DNA of 64,000 nucleotides, from the NCBI GenBank assembly GCA_046735115.1, contig JBKPSR010000027.1, positions 1 to 64,000 on the forward strand. Direction: 5' to 3'. Made by a program: the position numbers and the translations under genes. Of this stretch, positions 24,324-33,012 are shown in pieces (positions within the stretch are counted from its first letter, which is position 1; each line of letters starts with the position of its first letter). The DNA is from JACVRW01 sp046735115. Its GTDB lineage: Bacteria; Actinomycetota; Thermoleophilia; Solirubrobacterales; Thermoleophilaceae. Below the pieces are notes generated by a model, which saw nothing but the letters and a program-made list of their open reading frames with translations, ran no database searches and was not told the DNA's origin.

Positions 24324-25261
24324 GCGCGCGGGCCTGGGCGCTGTTCGCGGCCGTCTCTGTGATCTGGGGGATGCCGTACCTCTTCATCAAGATCGCGGTG
24401 GACGAGATCTCCCCGAGCCTCGTGGCCTGGTCGCGGCTCACGCTCGCGGCGGTTGTGCTGCTGCCGCTGGCGTGGAAACTCGGCGCGCTCCGCGGGTTGC
24501 GCGAGCGCTGGCGCATCCTCACGGTCTTCGCGGCTGTGGAGATGGCCGTCCCGTGGCCGCTGCTCGGCTTCGGCGAAGTGCACGTGAGCTCCTCGTTCGC
24601 CGCGATCCTGATAGCCACGGTCCCGCTGTTCGTGGCGCTGCTCGCCACCCGCTTCGATCACTCGGAGCGGCCGACCGCCATTCGCCTCGTCGGGATGCTG
24701 ATCGGCTTCGCGGGCGTCGTGGCGCTCGTGGGGATCGACATCGGCGGCAAGGGCGACGAGCTGCTGGGCGCGCTCGCGATCCTCGTCGTGGCCTTCCTCT
24801 ACGCGATCGGGCCGATGATCGTGAAGCGGCGCCTCTCGGACGTCGAGCCGCTTGGGCCGGTCGCGGCGTCGGTCGGGATCGCGGCCCTCCTGGTCACCCC
24901 GTTCGCGGCCGTGGACCTGCCCGATTCGGTGCCGTCGGCGGACACGCTCGCATCGGTGGTGGTGCTGGGCCTCTTGTGCTCGGCGCTCGCCTTCCTGCTC
25001 TTCTTCCTCCTGATCGCCGAGGTCGGGCCCGGCAGGGCCACCGTGATCACCTACATCAACCCGGTGGTGGCACTCGCTCTCGGCGTCGCAATTCTCGACG
25101 AGAGCGTCACCACCGGAGTCGTCGCCGGCCTACTCCTGATCCTCGCCGGCTCGTGGCTGTCGACTGACGGACGGCTGCCGCCGGGGCTCGCGGGACTCGC
25201 CGGCCGGGTGCGTGGGCGCGCCGCTGCACGAGCTTCCGAGGCTCCCAGCCAGGCGAACTGA
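24320..25261 (+). CDS. EamA-family (DMT) transporter
   Basis: A 313-residue protein from GTG 24320, which overlaps azlD's stop. Ten helices in two EamA repeats: the first starts WALFAAVSVIWGMPYLFIKI, and the second LGALAILVVAFLYAIGPMIV; the conserved ITYINPVVALALGVAILDE is near the C terminus. DMT proteins of this type export metabolites or amino acids. Co-transcription with azlCD suggests an amino-acid or related efflux role, which is inference. A basic tail follows the last helix. Confidence 0.9.
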   Translation: MSARAWALFAAVSVIWGMPYLFIKIAVDEISPSLVAWSRLTLAAVVLLPLAWKLGALRGLRERWRILTVFAAVEMAVPWPLLGFGEVHVSSSFAAILIATVPLFVALLATRFDHSERPTAIRLVGMLIGFAGVVALVGIDIGGKGDELLGALAILVVAFLYAIGPMIVKRRLSDVEPLGPVAASVGIAALLVTPFAAVDLPDSVPSADTLASVVVLGLLCSALAFLLFFLLIAEVGPGRATVITYINPVVALALGVAILDESVTTGVVAGLLLILAGSWLSTDGRLPPGLAGLAGRVRGRAAARASEAPSQAN

Positions 25262-25362
25262 TTCGGTTCTCCGCGGGCGGGATGACGCTCGCGGGCGATC
25301 GAGGACGGAGGCCCCGCCTTCGGGGGTACTGAACGTACCAGGGGAGCGAACACCATCGCGGC

Positions 25363-25392
25363 GCGCCGGGCATCGCCGGGTGCTTGCGCAAC
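25363..25392 (+). repeat. Decayed copy of the 32-bp hairpin element
   Basis: GCGCCGGGCATCGCCGGGTG followed by CTTGCGCAAC resembles copies 2 and 3 but has lost one C in the right arm and has an altered tail. It sits between the converging EamA and alpha-oxoamine synthase genes. Confidence 0.35.
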
Positions 25393-26642
25393 TAGACGGG
25401 AGGCTGTGCACTCTCGACCGCGTCCTTGACGTCATCGAAGACGTTGAGGGCGCGGTCGAGGTGGTCCCGCTCGTGCGTGGCCATGACGCTCGTGCGCAGC
25501 AGCGCGCCGCCGCGCTGCACCGCCGGATGGATCGCGACGTTCACGTACACGCCGGCGTCGTACAGCGCCTTCCAGAGCATTACGGCCTTCCAGTCGTCGC
25601 CCACGAGCACCGGCACGATCGGGGTGATCACCTCCGAGCCGTCGGGCAGCCGGCACGGCTCCATCACCTGGTAGCCGAGCCGCGCGAGCCCGTCGTGCAG
25701 GTAGCGAGCGTTGTCGAGGACCTTGGCCATGAGCTGCGGCCCCTCGTCGGAGCGGATGATCTCGAGCGCGCCCATGGCCGCGCCGATCGCGGCCGGCACC
25801 GCCGCCGCGGTGAACATGAACGAGCGCGACTGGACGCGCAGGAAGTCGATGACGTCGCTGGGGCCCGCGACGAACCCGCCGCACGAGGCGAGCGACTTCG
25901 AGAAGGTCCCCATCCGCAGGTCCACCTCGTCCTCGACGTCGTACGCCTCGCAGGCGCCGGCGCCGCGCGCGCCGAGCACGCCGACGCCGTGTGCCTCGTC
26001 CACCATCAGGCGCGCGCCGTGCTCGCGGCAGAGCGCAACGATGTCAGGCACGGGGGCGAGATCGCCCTCCATCGAGAAGACGCCGTCCACGACCACGAGA
26101 ACGCCGCCGCCGTCCGACTCGGCGCGCTTCAGCATCGACTCGAGCCTGTCGAGCCGGTTGTGCCGGAACGGCCGGATGCGCGCGCGCGACATCGAGACGG
26201 CGTCAAGGATCGAGGCGTGGTCCCCGGAGTCGCAGATCACCGTGTCGCCGGGGCCGAGCAGCGTGCCGATCGCCCCGGTGTTCGCCAGGTAGCCGGTCGT
26301 GAAGACGAGCGCGTCCTCGGTGCCCATCCAGTCGGCGAGCCGGCGCTCGAGCTCCAGGTGGAGCGACAGCGTCCCGTTGAGGAAGCGCGAACCGGTCAGG
26401 CCGGTGCCGAAGTACTCCAGGGCCTCGCGAGCCGCGTCCTTCACGCGTGCGTCGCCCGTCAGGCCGAGGTAGTTGTTCGAGCCGAGCATGATGCGCCGGC
26501 GGCCCTCCATCTGCACCACCGGCCCGGCCGGGCCCTCGAGGACACGGAAGTACGGCATCAGGTCGTGGTCGCGAGCGGCCTGGAGCTGCTCGAGCCGCTC
26601 GTGACGGCGAGCCTTGTCGAAAAGGTCGATAGCAGTCGGCAT
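25392..26642 (-). CDS. Alpha-oxoamine synthase, serine palmitoyltransferase-like
   Basis: A 416-residue PLP enzyme of the Spt/BioF/Kbl/CqsA family, which condenses an acyl-CoA or acyl-ACP with an amino acid. Features: MLGSNNYLGLTGD, TGLTGSRFLNGTLSLHLELE, VFTTGYLANTGAIGTLLGPG, VVDGVFSMEGDLAP, VDEAHGVGVLGARG and the PLP-lysine motif GTFSKSLASCGGF. The GSRFLNGTLSLHLELE block and the N-terminal LMPYFRVLEGPAGPVVQMEG favour serine palmitoyltransferase over BioF or Kbl; no biotin genes are nearby. The start is 15 bp from that of a divergent gene resembling bacterial ceramide synthase. Substrate specificity cannot be proven by eye. Confidence 0.85.
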   Translation of the reverse strand: MPTAIDLFDKARRHERLEQLQAARDHDLMPYFRVLEGPAGPVVQMEGRRRIMLGSNNYLGLTGDARVKDAAREALEYFGTGLTGSRFLNGTLSLHLELERRLADWMGTEDALVFTTGYLANTGAIGTLLGPGDTVICDSGDHASILDAVSMSRARIRPFRHNRLDRLESMLKRAESDGGGVLVVVDGVFSMEGDLAPVPDIVALCREHGARLMVDEAHGVGVLGARGAGACEAYDVEDEVDLRMGTFSKSLASCGGFVAGPSDVIDFLRVQSRSFMFTAAAVPAAIGAAMGALEIIRSDEGPQLMAKVLDNARYLHDGLARLGYQVMEPCRLPDGSEVITPIVPVLVGDDWKAVMLWKALYDAGVYVNVAIHPAVQRGGALLRTSVMATHERDHLDRALNVFDDVKDAVESAQPPV

Positions 26643-26657
26643 ATACAGTCCCGCGCC

Positions 26658-27782
26658 GTGTCAGTCGAGGTGGAGCCCGTCGCCTCGCGCGCGGATGTGC
26701 GCGAGTTCATCGAGCTTCCGTTCCGGCTGCACTCTAACGAGGAAAAGTGGATTCCCCCGCTGCGGATAGAGCGGAGGCTGTTTCTCACCCCGCGCTTCAA
26801 CGCGTTCTTCAAACACGGCGAGGCGCAGCTCTTCCTGGCGCGGCGCGAGGGGCGCGTGGTGGGCCGGATCAGCGCCCAGATCGACAGCGCGTTCAACGCG
26901 TTCCACGACAACGCGTGGGGCATGTTCGGCTTCCTCGAGCTGGAGGACGACCCCGGCGCGGCGACGGCCCTCCTGGAGGCGGCGGAGGCGTGGCTTCGCG
27001 AGCGCGGACGCGACCGCATGGTCGGCCCGATGGACTTCACGATGAACGACGAGAGCGGCGTCCTGATCGAGGGCTTCGAGCACGAGCCGATGATTCGCCA
27101 GGCCTGGCACCCGCCGTACTACCGGCGGCTGCTCGAGGAGGCGGGCCTCGAGAAGGCGGTGGACACGTTCATGTGGTCGCTCCACATATCGGGCCGCGAC
27201 AAGGTGAAGCCGATCATCTGGGACCTCGCGAAGCAGCTCGAGCCGAAGCACGGCATACGCATCAGGAAGATGAGCCGCCTGCGGCTGCGCCGTGACCTCG
27301 ACGCGTTCGCCGAGATCTATAACGAGGCGTGGGCGCGCAACTTCGGCTTCGTTCCGTACTCGGAGGCGGACCTGGACGCGTACGCGCAGGAGCTGCAGCT
27401 CGTCTTCGACAAGCCCTGGTTCATGATCGCCGAGGACGGTGACGGCAAGACAGTCGGGATGGCGATCACGGTTCCGGACATCAACCAGGTGCTGAAGCGG
27501 ATGAACGGCCGACTGTTCCCGACCGGCTGGTGGCACTACGTGAACCGGCGCCGGATCGTGGACCGCTGCCGCGTCGGGTTCCTGGGCGTGCGGCCCGCCT
27601 ACCAGCACACCGGCGTCGCGGCCGGGCTGTACGCCGAGCACTTCGAGATGTCCGAGGTGACGAGGATCAAGTGGGGGGAGATGGGCTGGATCCTCGAGAC
27701 GAACAAGGCCATGAATCGCGCCATGGAGGCCATGGGAGGCGAGATCGTGAAGAAGTACCGCGTTTACGAGCGGGTGCTTTGA
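26658..27782 (+). CDS. Large GNAT-fold protein, bacterial ceramide synthase-like
   Basis: A 374-residue protein from GTG 26658. Landmarks: EFIELPFRLHSNEEKWIPPL, FFKHGEAQLFLARREGRVVG, RISAQIDSAFNAFHDNAWG, FGFLELEDDPGAATALLEAA, MVGPMDFTMNDESGVLIEGF and the C-terminal acyl-CoA fold LGVRPAYQHTGVAAGLYAEH. This family is annotated as GNAT or hypothetical. From memory, a Caulobacter member was shown to be the bacterial ceramide synthase acylating 3-ketosphinganine, and the gene often lies near spt. The divergent Spt-like neighbour supports that role here, but other N-acyl transfers are possible. Confidence 0.7.
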   Translation: MSVEVEPVASRADVREFIELPFRLHSNEEKWIPPLRIERRLFLTPRFNAFFKHGEAQLFLARREGRVVGRISAQIDSAFNAFHDNAWGMFGFLELEDDPGAATALLEAAEAWLRERGRDRMVGPMDFTMNDESGVLIEGFEHEPMIRQAWHPPYYRRLLEEAGLEKAVDTFMWSLHISGRDKVKPIIWDLAKQLEPKHGIRIRKMSRLRLRRDLDAFAEIYNEAWARNFGFVPYSEADLDAYAQELQLVFDKPWFMIAEDGDGKTVGMAITVPDINQVLKRMNGRLFPTGWWHYVNRRRIVDRCRVGFLGVRPAYQHTGVAAGLYAEHFEMSEVTRIKWGEMGWILETNKAMNRAMEAMGGEIVKKYRVYERVL

Positions 27783-27795
27783 TACGTTGGCCGCC

Positions 27796-28038
27796 GTGCC
27801 CGACAATCTGCCCGTTCTCGCCGAGCCTCGCCCGATCCAGCGCCGCCCCGAGGTCTCGCTGCCGGCGGCGGTCGCGGCGGCCACCGGCGGCTTTCTGCTC
27901 GGCGTATTGACCTTTCTGACGGTGCGCGTGCTTCGGCGTCCGAAGCCCGCGTCGCTCCGGCTCGGCCGTCGCAAGAAGGCCGAGATCGCCGCCTCGCGCT
28001 CCTTCCTCGTAGACATCCACCTCCTGAAGGACCGATAG
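27796..28038 (+). CDS. Small single-pass membrane protein
   Basis: 80 residues from GTG 27796 (TTG 27787 would add three). A short Pro-rich N terminus (PDNLPVLAEPRPIQRRPEVS) leads to one helix (LPAAVAAATGGFLLGVLTFL) and a basic C-terminal tail (VRVLRRPKPASLRLGRRKKA). Not recognised. It begins 13 bp after the GNAT-fold gene and is likely co-transcribed, so it could be an accessory membrane protein of that pathway. No known motif. Confidence 0.55.
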   Translation: MPDNLPVLAEPRPIQRRPEVSLPAAVAAATGGFLLGVLTFLTVRVLRRPKPASLRLGRRKKAEIAASRSFLVDIHLLKDR

Positions 28039-28109
28039 CCCTCACAGTCGAGCGCGACGTAGTACCCCTCCACCCGTACCGGCTTCCCGGACCGGGGCGG
28101 GACGGGGTC

Positions 28110-28886
28110 ATGGTGGTTCGGGACGGCGCCCTCACACGGGCGCTCTGGATCGGCGACGAGGAGGTGGTCGTCCGCGCCTGGGCGGCGGGCAGCGCCGTCC
28201 GGATCCGGGCCGAGGCCCAGTCGAGCGGCGCGGCCGCCGCGGCGGTGGAGCGCATGCGCTTTGCGCTTGGGACCGACCACGACCTGAGCGATTTCCACCG
28301 GCGCTTCCGCTGGGACCCGCTGATCGGGCCCGTGATCCGCCGGAGGCCGTGGCTGCGCCCGCGGCGCCGGCCGGAGCCGTTCGAGGCGCTCGCCTGGGCG
28401 GTCTGCGAGCAGCTGATCGAGTCGGGCCGCGCCGCCGCGATCCAGCGCCGGATCGTACGCCGGCACGGGCGCGCGAGCACCTGCGGCACGCTGCGCTCGC
28501 CGCCGTCCGCCCAGCGCCTGGCGGTCCGCTCGCCGGCCGAGCTGGACGCCTGCGGGCTCGCGCCGAAGCGCTCGATCGCCCTGATCCGGGCCGCGCGCGA
28601 GGTGGCGTCCGGCCGGGCCGACCTCAGCGAGCACGAGCCCGCCTGGCGCCGCCTCCGCTCGATCCCGAACATCGGCAGCTGGACGCTCGAGATGCTCGCG
28701 GTGGCGGGGCAGGGCCGCGACGACCAGCTGCCCGCGCTCGACGTGGCGTACCTGAAGTTCGTCGGGCTCGCCGCGGGGCTGGGCCGGCGGGCCACCGAGG
28801 ACGAGGTGCGCGAGTTCTTCGCGCCCTACGCCGAGTACGCTGCTCTTGCAGGCTGGTACGCCCTAAACCGGAGGTTCGCGCCGTGA
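28110..28886 (+). CDS. HhH-GPD DNA glycosylase, AlkA-like
   Basis: 258 residues from ATG 28110. The HhH-GPD region is clear: AVCEQLIESGRAAAIQRRIV, then IPNIGSWTLEMLAVAGQGRD with the helix-hairpin-helix, then LPALDVAYLKFVG holding the likely catalytic Asp. AlkA/Ogg-class enzymes excise alkylated bases. The reading frame upstream of the ATG also looks like the family's N terminus (VERDVVPLHPYRLPGPGRDG) but offers no ATG, GTG or TTG, so the true start may be non-canonical, or the gene may be slightly truncated at the 5' end. It overlaps msrB by four bases. Confidence 0.82.
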   Translation: MVVRDGALTRALWIGDEEVVVRAWAAGSAVRIRAEAQSSGAAAAAVERMRFALGTDHDLSDFHRRFRWDPLIGPVIRRRPWLRPRRRPEPFEALAWAVCEQLIESGRAAAIQRRIVRRHGRASTCGTLRSPPSAQRLAVRSPAELDACGLAPKRSIALIRAAREVASGRADLSEHEPAWRRLRSIPNIGSWTLEMLAVAGQGRDDQLPALDVAYLKFVGLAAGLGRRATEDEVREFFAPYAEYAALAGWYALNRRFAP

Positions 28887-29278
28887 CCGAGAAGCTGGAG
28901 AAGACAGAGGCCGAGTGGCGCGAGGAGCTCTCGCCCGAGCGCTTCCACGTTCTGCGTGAGCAGGGCACCGAGCCGCCCTTCACGGGCGCCTACACGTACT
29001 CGAAGGAAGACGGGATCTACCGCTGCGGCGCCTGCGGCCAGGAGCTGTTCAGCTCCGACGCCAAGTTCGACTCCGGCACAGGCTGGCCGAGCTTCACCGA
29101 GCCCGCCGTGGCGGACGCGGTGGAGCTCCACGAGGACCGAAGCCTCGGGATGATCCGCACCGAGGTCACCTGCGCGCGCTGCGGGAGCCACCTCGGCCAC
29201 GTGTTCCCGGACGGCCCGGCGCCGACCGGGCAGCGCTACTGCATCAACTCGTTGTCGCTGGAGCTGGACGAGAGCTAG
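28883..29278 (+). CDS. msrB: Peptide-methionine (R)-S-oxide reductase
   Basis: A 131-residue MsrB. It has both zinc-binding CxxC pairs (YRCGACGQELF and VTCARCGSHLGHVF), the substrate segment FDSGTGWPSF and the catalytic Cys in RYCINSLSL. It reduces the R-sulfoxide of methionine in proteins. The GTG start overlaps the glycosylase stop, so a repair-themed pair (DNA and protein) is co-translated. Its 3' end overlaps the converging fusion gene by four bases. Confidence 0.96.
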   Translation: MTEKLEKTEAEWREELSPERFHVLREQGTEPPFTGAYTYSKEDGIYRCGACGQELFSSDAKFDSGTGWPSFTEPAVADAVELHEDRSLGMIRTEVTCARCGSHLGHVFPDGPAPTGQRYCINSLSLELDES

Positions 29279-32200
29279 CCGCGCCGAATGCAGAGCGCCG
29301 CCAGGTCGAGGCCGTAGATCGGGTGCAGCACCTGGCAGCCCATGCGCGCTGAGAGGAAGTGGATCTTGGTTCCCGTGGCGAACGGCGCAGCGGGTACCGG
29401 GCCCGCCGCGAGCTGGCGGTCGAGCGTGGCATAGGCACGCATCCGCCTGTCGCCGGAGAGGCGGGCGACCGCGTTCATCCGCCGCTGCGAGTCCGGGTCG
29501 CGGAACAGGGCCGGGAAGAACGCCTGGTCGCCGAACTGGAGGTTGATGTAGCTGAACGGGTCGGCGTAGTCGAAGAACCAGTTCGAGTAGCCGATGTCGA
29601 AGGGCTCGCCCGGTCTCCTGAGCCGCTCGAATAGCTCCGGGATCGAGAACTCGCGCACTTCGAGGTCGATTCCGATCGCCCTGAGGTTCGACCTGAGGAT
29701 CTGGCCGTGGTGGGAGCAGTCCGCGAAGTCGCAGGTATAGAGGACGGCGCGGCGCGGCGTGTTCCCCGCGAGCCGGCGTGCGGCGGCCAGGTCCGGGCCG
29801 CCCAGCGGGTAGACCGCGGCATCCTCGAAGCCCGGCAGGCCGGGCGGGATGTACTGGTCCGTCGGCCGCCCGACCTCCCCACCGCCCGTATGGAGCGCGA
29901 GCGCGCGGCGGTCCATCGCGAAGTTGACGGCCCTTCGCAGACGGACGTCCTTGAACGGTCCGCGCCGGGTGTTGAAGGCGAAGTAGTAGATGTTCGGCGC
30001 GGGCTGGGTGAAGACTTGCTGGCGGCCTGCGCGTGCGGCGTCGCTGCGAGGTCCGTAGCGGGCCGCGAGCCTGCGCGTCGTCGCCACGGACACCCCGGGG
30101 TCGCCCGGCGGGTGGAGCTCCAGGTAGTCGGCGCGCCCCGCCTCCACCGCCGCCACGGCGCGCTTCGGCGGGACGACGCTGTAGCGGATCTCGGCCAGCC
30201 GGCTCGGGCGCGGCCCGCCGTAGTTTGGGTTGCGGCGGAGCACCAGGCTCCGCCCGGGCACGTGCGACGCGACGTAGTAGGGCCCCGCCGTTGGGACGGC
30301 ATCCACGCCCTCGGGCCTAACCGGAGTGTCGGGCGGCACCGCGCAGAAGTACGGGGCGGCGAGCCGCGAGGTGATGTTCGGGGCGGGTGTCTTCATGCGA
30401 AGCCTCAGCGCGTTGCCTCGCGCGCTGACGTCCGCAACGTCGCCGATGAGCTCGGCGGCGAACGATCCGAGCGTTGGATCGAGCGCCCGCTCTATCGCGC
30501 GCTCGAACGCCGCCGCCGTCACGGGCTCGTTCGACGGCGGTGAGAAAGCGAATCCTGGGCGGATCCTGAATGTGTACGTCAGGCCGTCGGCGGAGACCGA
30601 CGGCTGCCCGCGTGCGACCTCGGGCCGCAGCCTTGCCCCCTCGGGGAACGGCCTGTCCGGGTAGTTGTAGAGCAGCGCGCAGGTGGCGCCCTTGCGCTGG
30701 AGGTTGAGGTCGAGCGCCGGATCGGCGGGGCCGCCATCGGACGCGATCAGCAGGCGGGCCACGCCGCCCGGCGCATCGCGTGGAGGCGGCGCAGCACGCG
30801 CCCTGTGCTGAACGCTGACCCATACGAGCCCGTGCGCGACGGCCACCCGCTGCGGGGCCTGGCCCACCTCCACCGTCTCCTCGACGCGCTTGGTCTGAGG
30901 GTCGATGCGGTCGACCGTGCCGCTCAGGCTGTTCGCGACCCACACCGCCCCGTCGCCGACCGCCACGCCGGTGGGCCGTCGGCCGACGGGGATTGTGTGG
31001 GTCACGGTTGCGGTGCGGGGATCGATCCGCGAGACGGTGTCGTCCTGCGTGTTCGCGACCCATACTGCGCCGGCGCCCACGGCGACCGCTCGCGGACCCT
31101 GTCCCACCGAGGTCGTTCCGACCACAGCGCCTTCGTTGGCGGGGTCGAGACGCGTCACCGTGTTGTCCGTGTCGTCGGTGATCCAGACGCTGCCGGCGCC
31201 GGTGGCGATCGCGCTGGGGTCGTTCCCCACCGAGAACGTCTCGACGACCTCGCCCCTCGTCGGGTCCACCCGGGCCACGGCTCCGTAGGTTCGTCCGGTC
31301 CACACCGAGCCGTAGCCGATCGCCACCGGGTCCTGGTCGAACTGGCCGACGCCCGCATGATCCCGCGCGAGCCGCACCGGGCGCACCGACCGGAAGGCCA
31401 TGTCGAGCTTCGCCAACCTGGTCCGGCGGACGTCCCCTATCCACACGGCGTCGGCGTCGGCCCCCAAGCCAGCCACGCTCACGCGCGGAGAAGTCGTGCT
31501 CACGACGCGTCTCGTGCGCGGCGCGATCTGTGTGACGGTGTCGTCGTCGACGTTGGCGACCCACACGTAGCCGGCGCCGGCGGCGACGTCCGAGGGCCGG
31601 ACGCCGGTGGGGATGGTCGCGACCAGCTCGTTGGCGTCGGGATCGATCACGGCGAGCGAGTTCCCGGGAGCGCGCTTCGGATCCGGGTTGTCGTCAGCAG
31701 CGGCGAACACCGCCGCCACAGCGGCCGCGAGCAGCAGGCCGCCGCCGATGCCGACAAGCACTCCACCGCGGCGCCGTCTGTCGGCGGCGCCCGGCCGCGA
31801 CGGGCGCCTCGGCGCGTCGAGGGCCGGATCCTGAGCGAGTATGGCGCGCTCCAGCTCCTGGAGCTCGCGGCCGGGCTCGATGCCGAGCTCGTCGACGAGC
31901 GCGCGGCGGGCATCCCGGTAGCCGGCGAGCGCGTCCGCCTGGCGGCCGGCGCGATAGAGCGCCAGGATGAGCTGTGCCCGCAGGCGTTCGCGTGCCGGAT
32001 GCTCGCGCACCAGCGTCTCGAGCTCCGGGATCAGCCCGGCATGATCGCCCAGCGCGAGATCGGCCTCGATCCTGTGCTCAAGCGCGACCAGCCTGACCTC
32101 CTCGAAGCGTGCGACCTCGCTCTGCGCGAATGCTTCGTATGCCAGGTCGGCGAGCGCGGGCCCTCTCCACAGGTCGAGTGCCTGGCGAAGCAGGTCACTT

Positions 32201-32556
32201 GCTGCGTTCGCCTCGCCGCGCTCCAGCGCGTAGCGCCCCTCGGCCGCTAGCCGCTCGAAGCGCGCTGCGTCGAGCTGGTCGGCCTCGATGTCGAGCACGT
32301 ACCCGCCGCCCCGCGTGAGCAACACACCCTGCCCGATCTCCTTCCGGAGGCGCGACACGTATACCTGCACTGTCTTCGTCGCCGTGTCGGGTGGCCGCTC
32401 TCCCCAGAGTTCGTCGACGAGGCGGTCCAGGGAGACGACCTCGCCGCGATGGAGCAGCAGGATCGCGAGCACCGCGCGCTGCCTGGTGCCCCCGAGCGGG
32501 GCCAGCCGCCCATTGTCCTGGACCTCGAGCGGGCCCAGTATGCGGAACTCGGTCAT
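29275..32556 (-). CDS. Fusion: SARP/BTAD regulator + beta-propeller + SBP_bac_5
   Basis: 1093 residues from ATG 32556 (GGAG 11-14 bp upstream). Residues ~5-90 form an OmpR-like winged helix (LGGTRQRAVLAILLLHRGEV; TKTVQVYVSRLRKEIG), 95-245 a BTAD domain (ALVDELGIEPGRELQELERA), 265-286 one transmembrane helix, ~300-590 a YVTN-type propeller of ~43-residue units (GAGYVWVANVDDDTVTQI, GAGAVWVANTQDDTVSRI, GDGAVWVANSLSGTVDRI), and ~600-1093 an oligopeptide-binding SBP_bac_5 domain (TFRIRPGFAFSPPSNEPVTA; FNTRRGPFKDVRLRRAVNFA). The layout implies a membrane-anchored one-component regulator with a DNA-binding head inside and ligand-binding outside. The ligand is unknown. Confidence 0.88.
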   Translation of the reverse strand: MTEFRILGPLEVQDNGRLAPLGGTRQRAVLAILLLHRGEVVSLDRLVDELWGERPPDTATKTVQVYVSRLRKEIGQGVLLTRGGGYVLDIEADQLDAARFERLAAEGRYALERGEANAASDLLRQALDLWRGPALADLAYEAFAQSEVARFEEVRLVALEHRIEADLALGDHAGLIPELETLVREHPARERLRAQLILALYRAGRQADALAGYRDARRALVDELGIEPGRELQELERAILAQDPALDAPRRPSRPGAADRRRRGGVLVGIGGGLLLAAAVAAVFAAADDNPDPKRAPGNSLAVIDPDANELVATIPTGVRPSDVAAGAGYVWVANVDDDTVTQIAPRTRRVVSTTSPRVSVAGLGADADAVWIGDVRRTRLAKLDMAFRSVRPVRLARDHAGVGQFDQDPVAIGYGSVWTGRTYGAVARVDPTRGEVVETFSVGNDPSAIATGAGSVWITDDTDNTVTRLDPANEGAVVGTTSVGQGPRAVAVGAGAVWVANTQDDTVSRIDPRTATVTHTIPVGRRPTGVAVGDGAVWVANSLSGTVDRIDPQTKRVEETVEVGQAPQRVAVAHGLVWVSVQHRARAAPPPRDAPGGVARLLIASDGGPADPALDLNLQRKGATCALLYNYPDRPFPEGARLRPEVARGQPSVSADGLTYTFRIRPGFAFSPPSNEPVTAAAFERAIERALDPTLGSFAAELIGDVADVSARGNALRLRMKTPAPNITSRLAAPYFCAVPPDTPVRPEGVDAVPTAGPYYVASHVPGRSLVLRRNPNYGGPRPSRLAEIRYSVVPPKRAVAAVEAGRADYLELHPPGDPGVSVATTRRLAARYGPRSDAARAGRQQVFTQPAPNIYYFAFNTRRGPFKDVRLRRAVNFAMDRRALALHTGGGEVGRPTDQYIPPGLPGFEDAAVYPLGGPDLAAARRLAGNTPRRAVLYTCDFADCSHHGQILRSNLRAIGIDLEVREFSIPELFERLRRPGEPFDIGYSNWFFDYADPFSYINLQFGDQAFFPALFRDPDSQRRMNAVARLSGDRRMRAYATLDRQLAAGPVPAAPFATGTKIHFLSARMGCQVLHPIYGLDLAALCIRRG

Positions 32557-32697
32557 CGTCGTCCGCTCCTGCGCCACGCTACCGCCAACCGGGCGTTTTT
32601 GCTCAGTTGCAACCGCCTGCTGCCGTGCATTTGCAGCGCAGCCGGAGGCTCTCGCAAACGGATCGCGACGCGGTCCGGCAAGCGAAAGGAGCAGGCA

Positions 32698-33000
32698 ATG
32701 AGCCTGCACAATCTCCGCCCGGCGCGCGCTCTGACGCTGGCCGCGGCGATCAGCGCACTCGCCGCGCCGGCCGCCTCGGCGGCTCCGGGCGAGGACTTCA
32801 TTCCGGCAGCTCGCGGCGACGCTTTCGACCGCCCCGTGCCCGTGCGCGTTGTCCAGGTCGGAGCCGATCAGGGCTTCAACTGGGGTGACGCCGGGATCGG
32901 CGCCACCGGCGCGATCGCGCTCGCGGCCATCGGTGCCGGAGCGGCGCTCGCCACCGGGCGTCGCCCGCGTGCCCGCCACAACCCGCAGCCCATCCGCTGA
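32698..33000 (+). CDS. Small secreted, membrane-tethered protein
   Basis: 100 residues from ATG 32698, with AAGGAG 8 bp upstream. The signal peptide is ALTLAAAISALAAPAASAAP with an Ala-x-Ala cleavage site. The mature part has VRVVQVGADQGFNWGDAGIG followed by a hydrophobic GATGAIALAAIGAGAAL and a basic tail. The NWGDAxIG-then-helix layout recurs in small actinobacterial surface proteins of unknown function as far as I recall. It is divergent from the fusion regulator and may be its target. Confidence 0.65.
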   Translation: MSLHNLRPARALTLAAAISALAAPAASAAPGEDFIPAARGDAFDRPVPVRVVQVGADQGFNWGDAGIGATGAIALAAIGAGAALATGRRPRARHNPQPIR

Positions 33001-33012
33001 CAGGAGAGCTCG

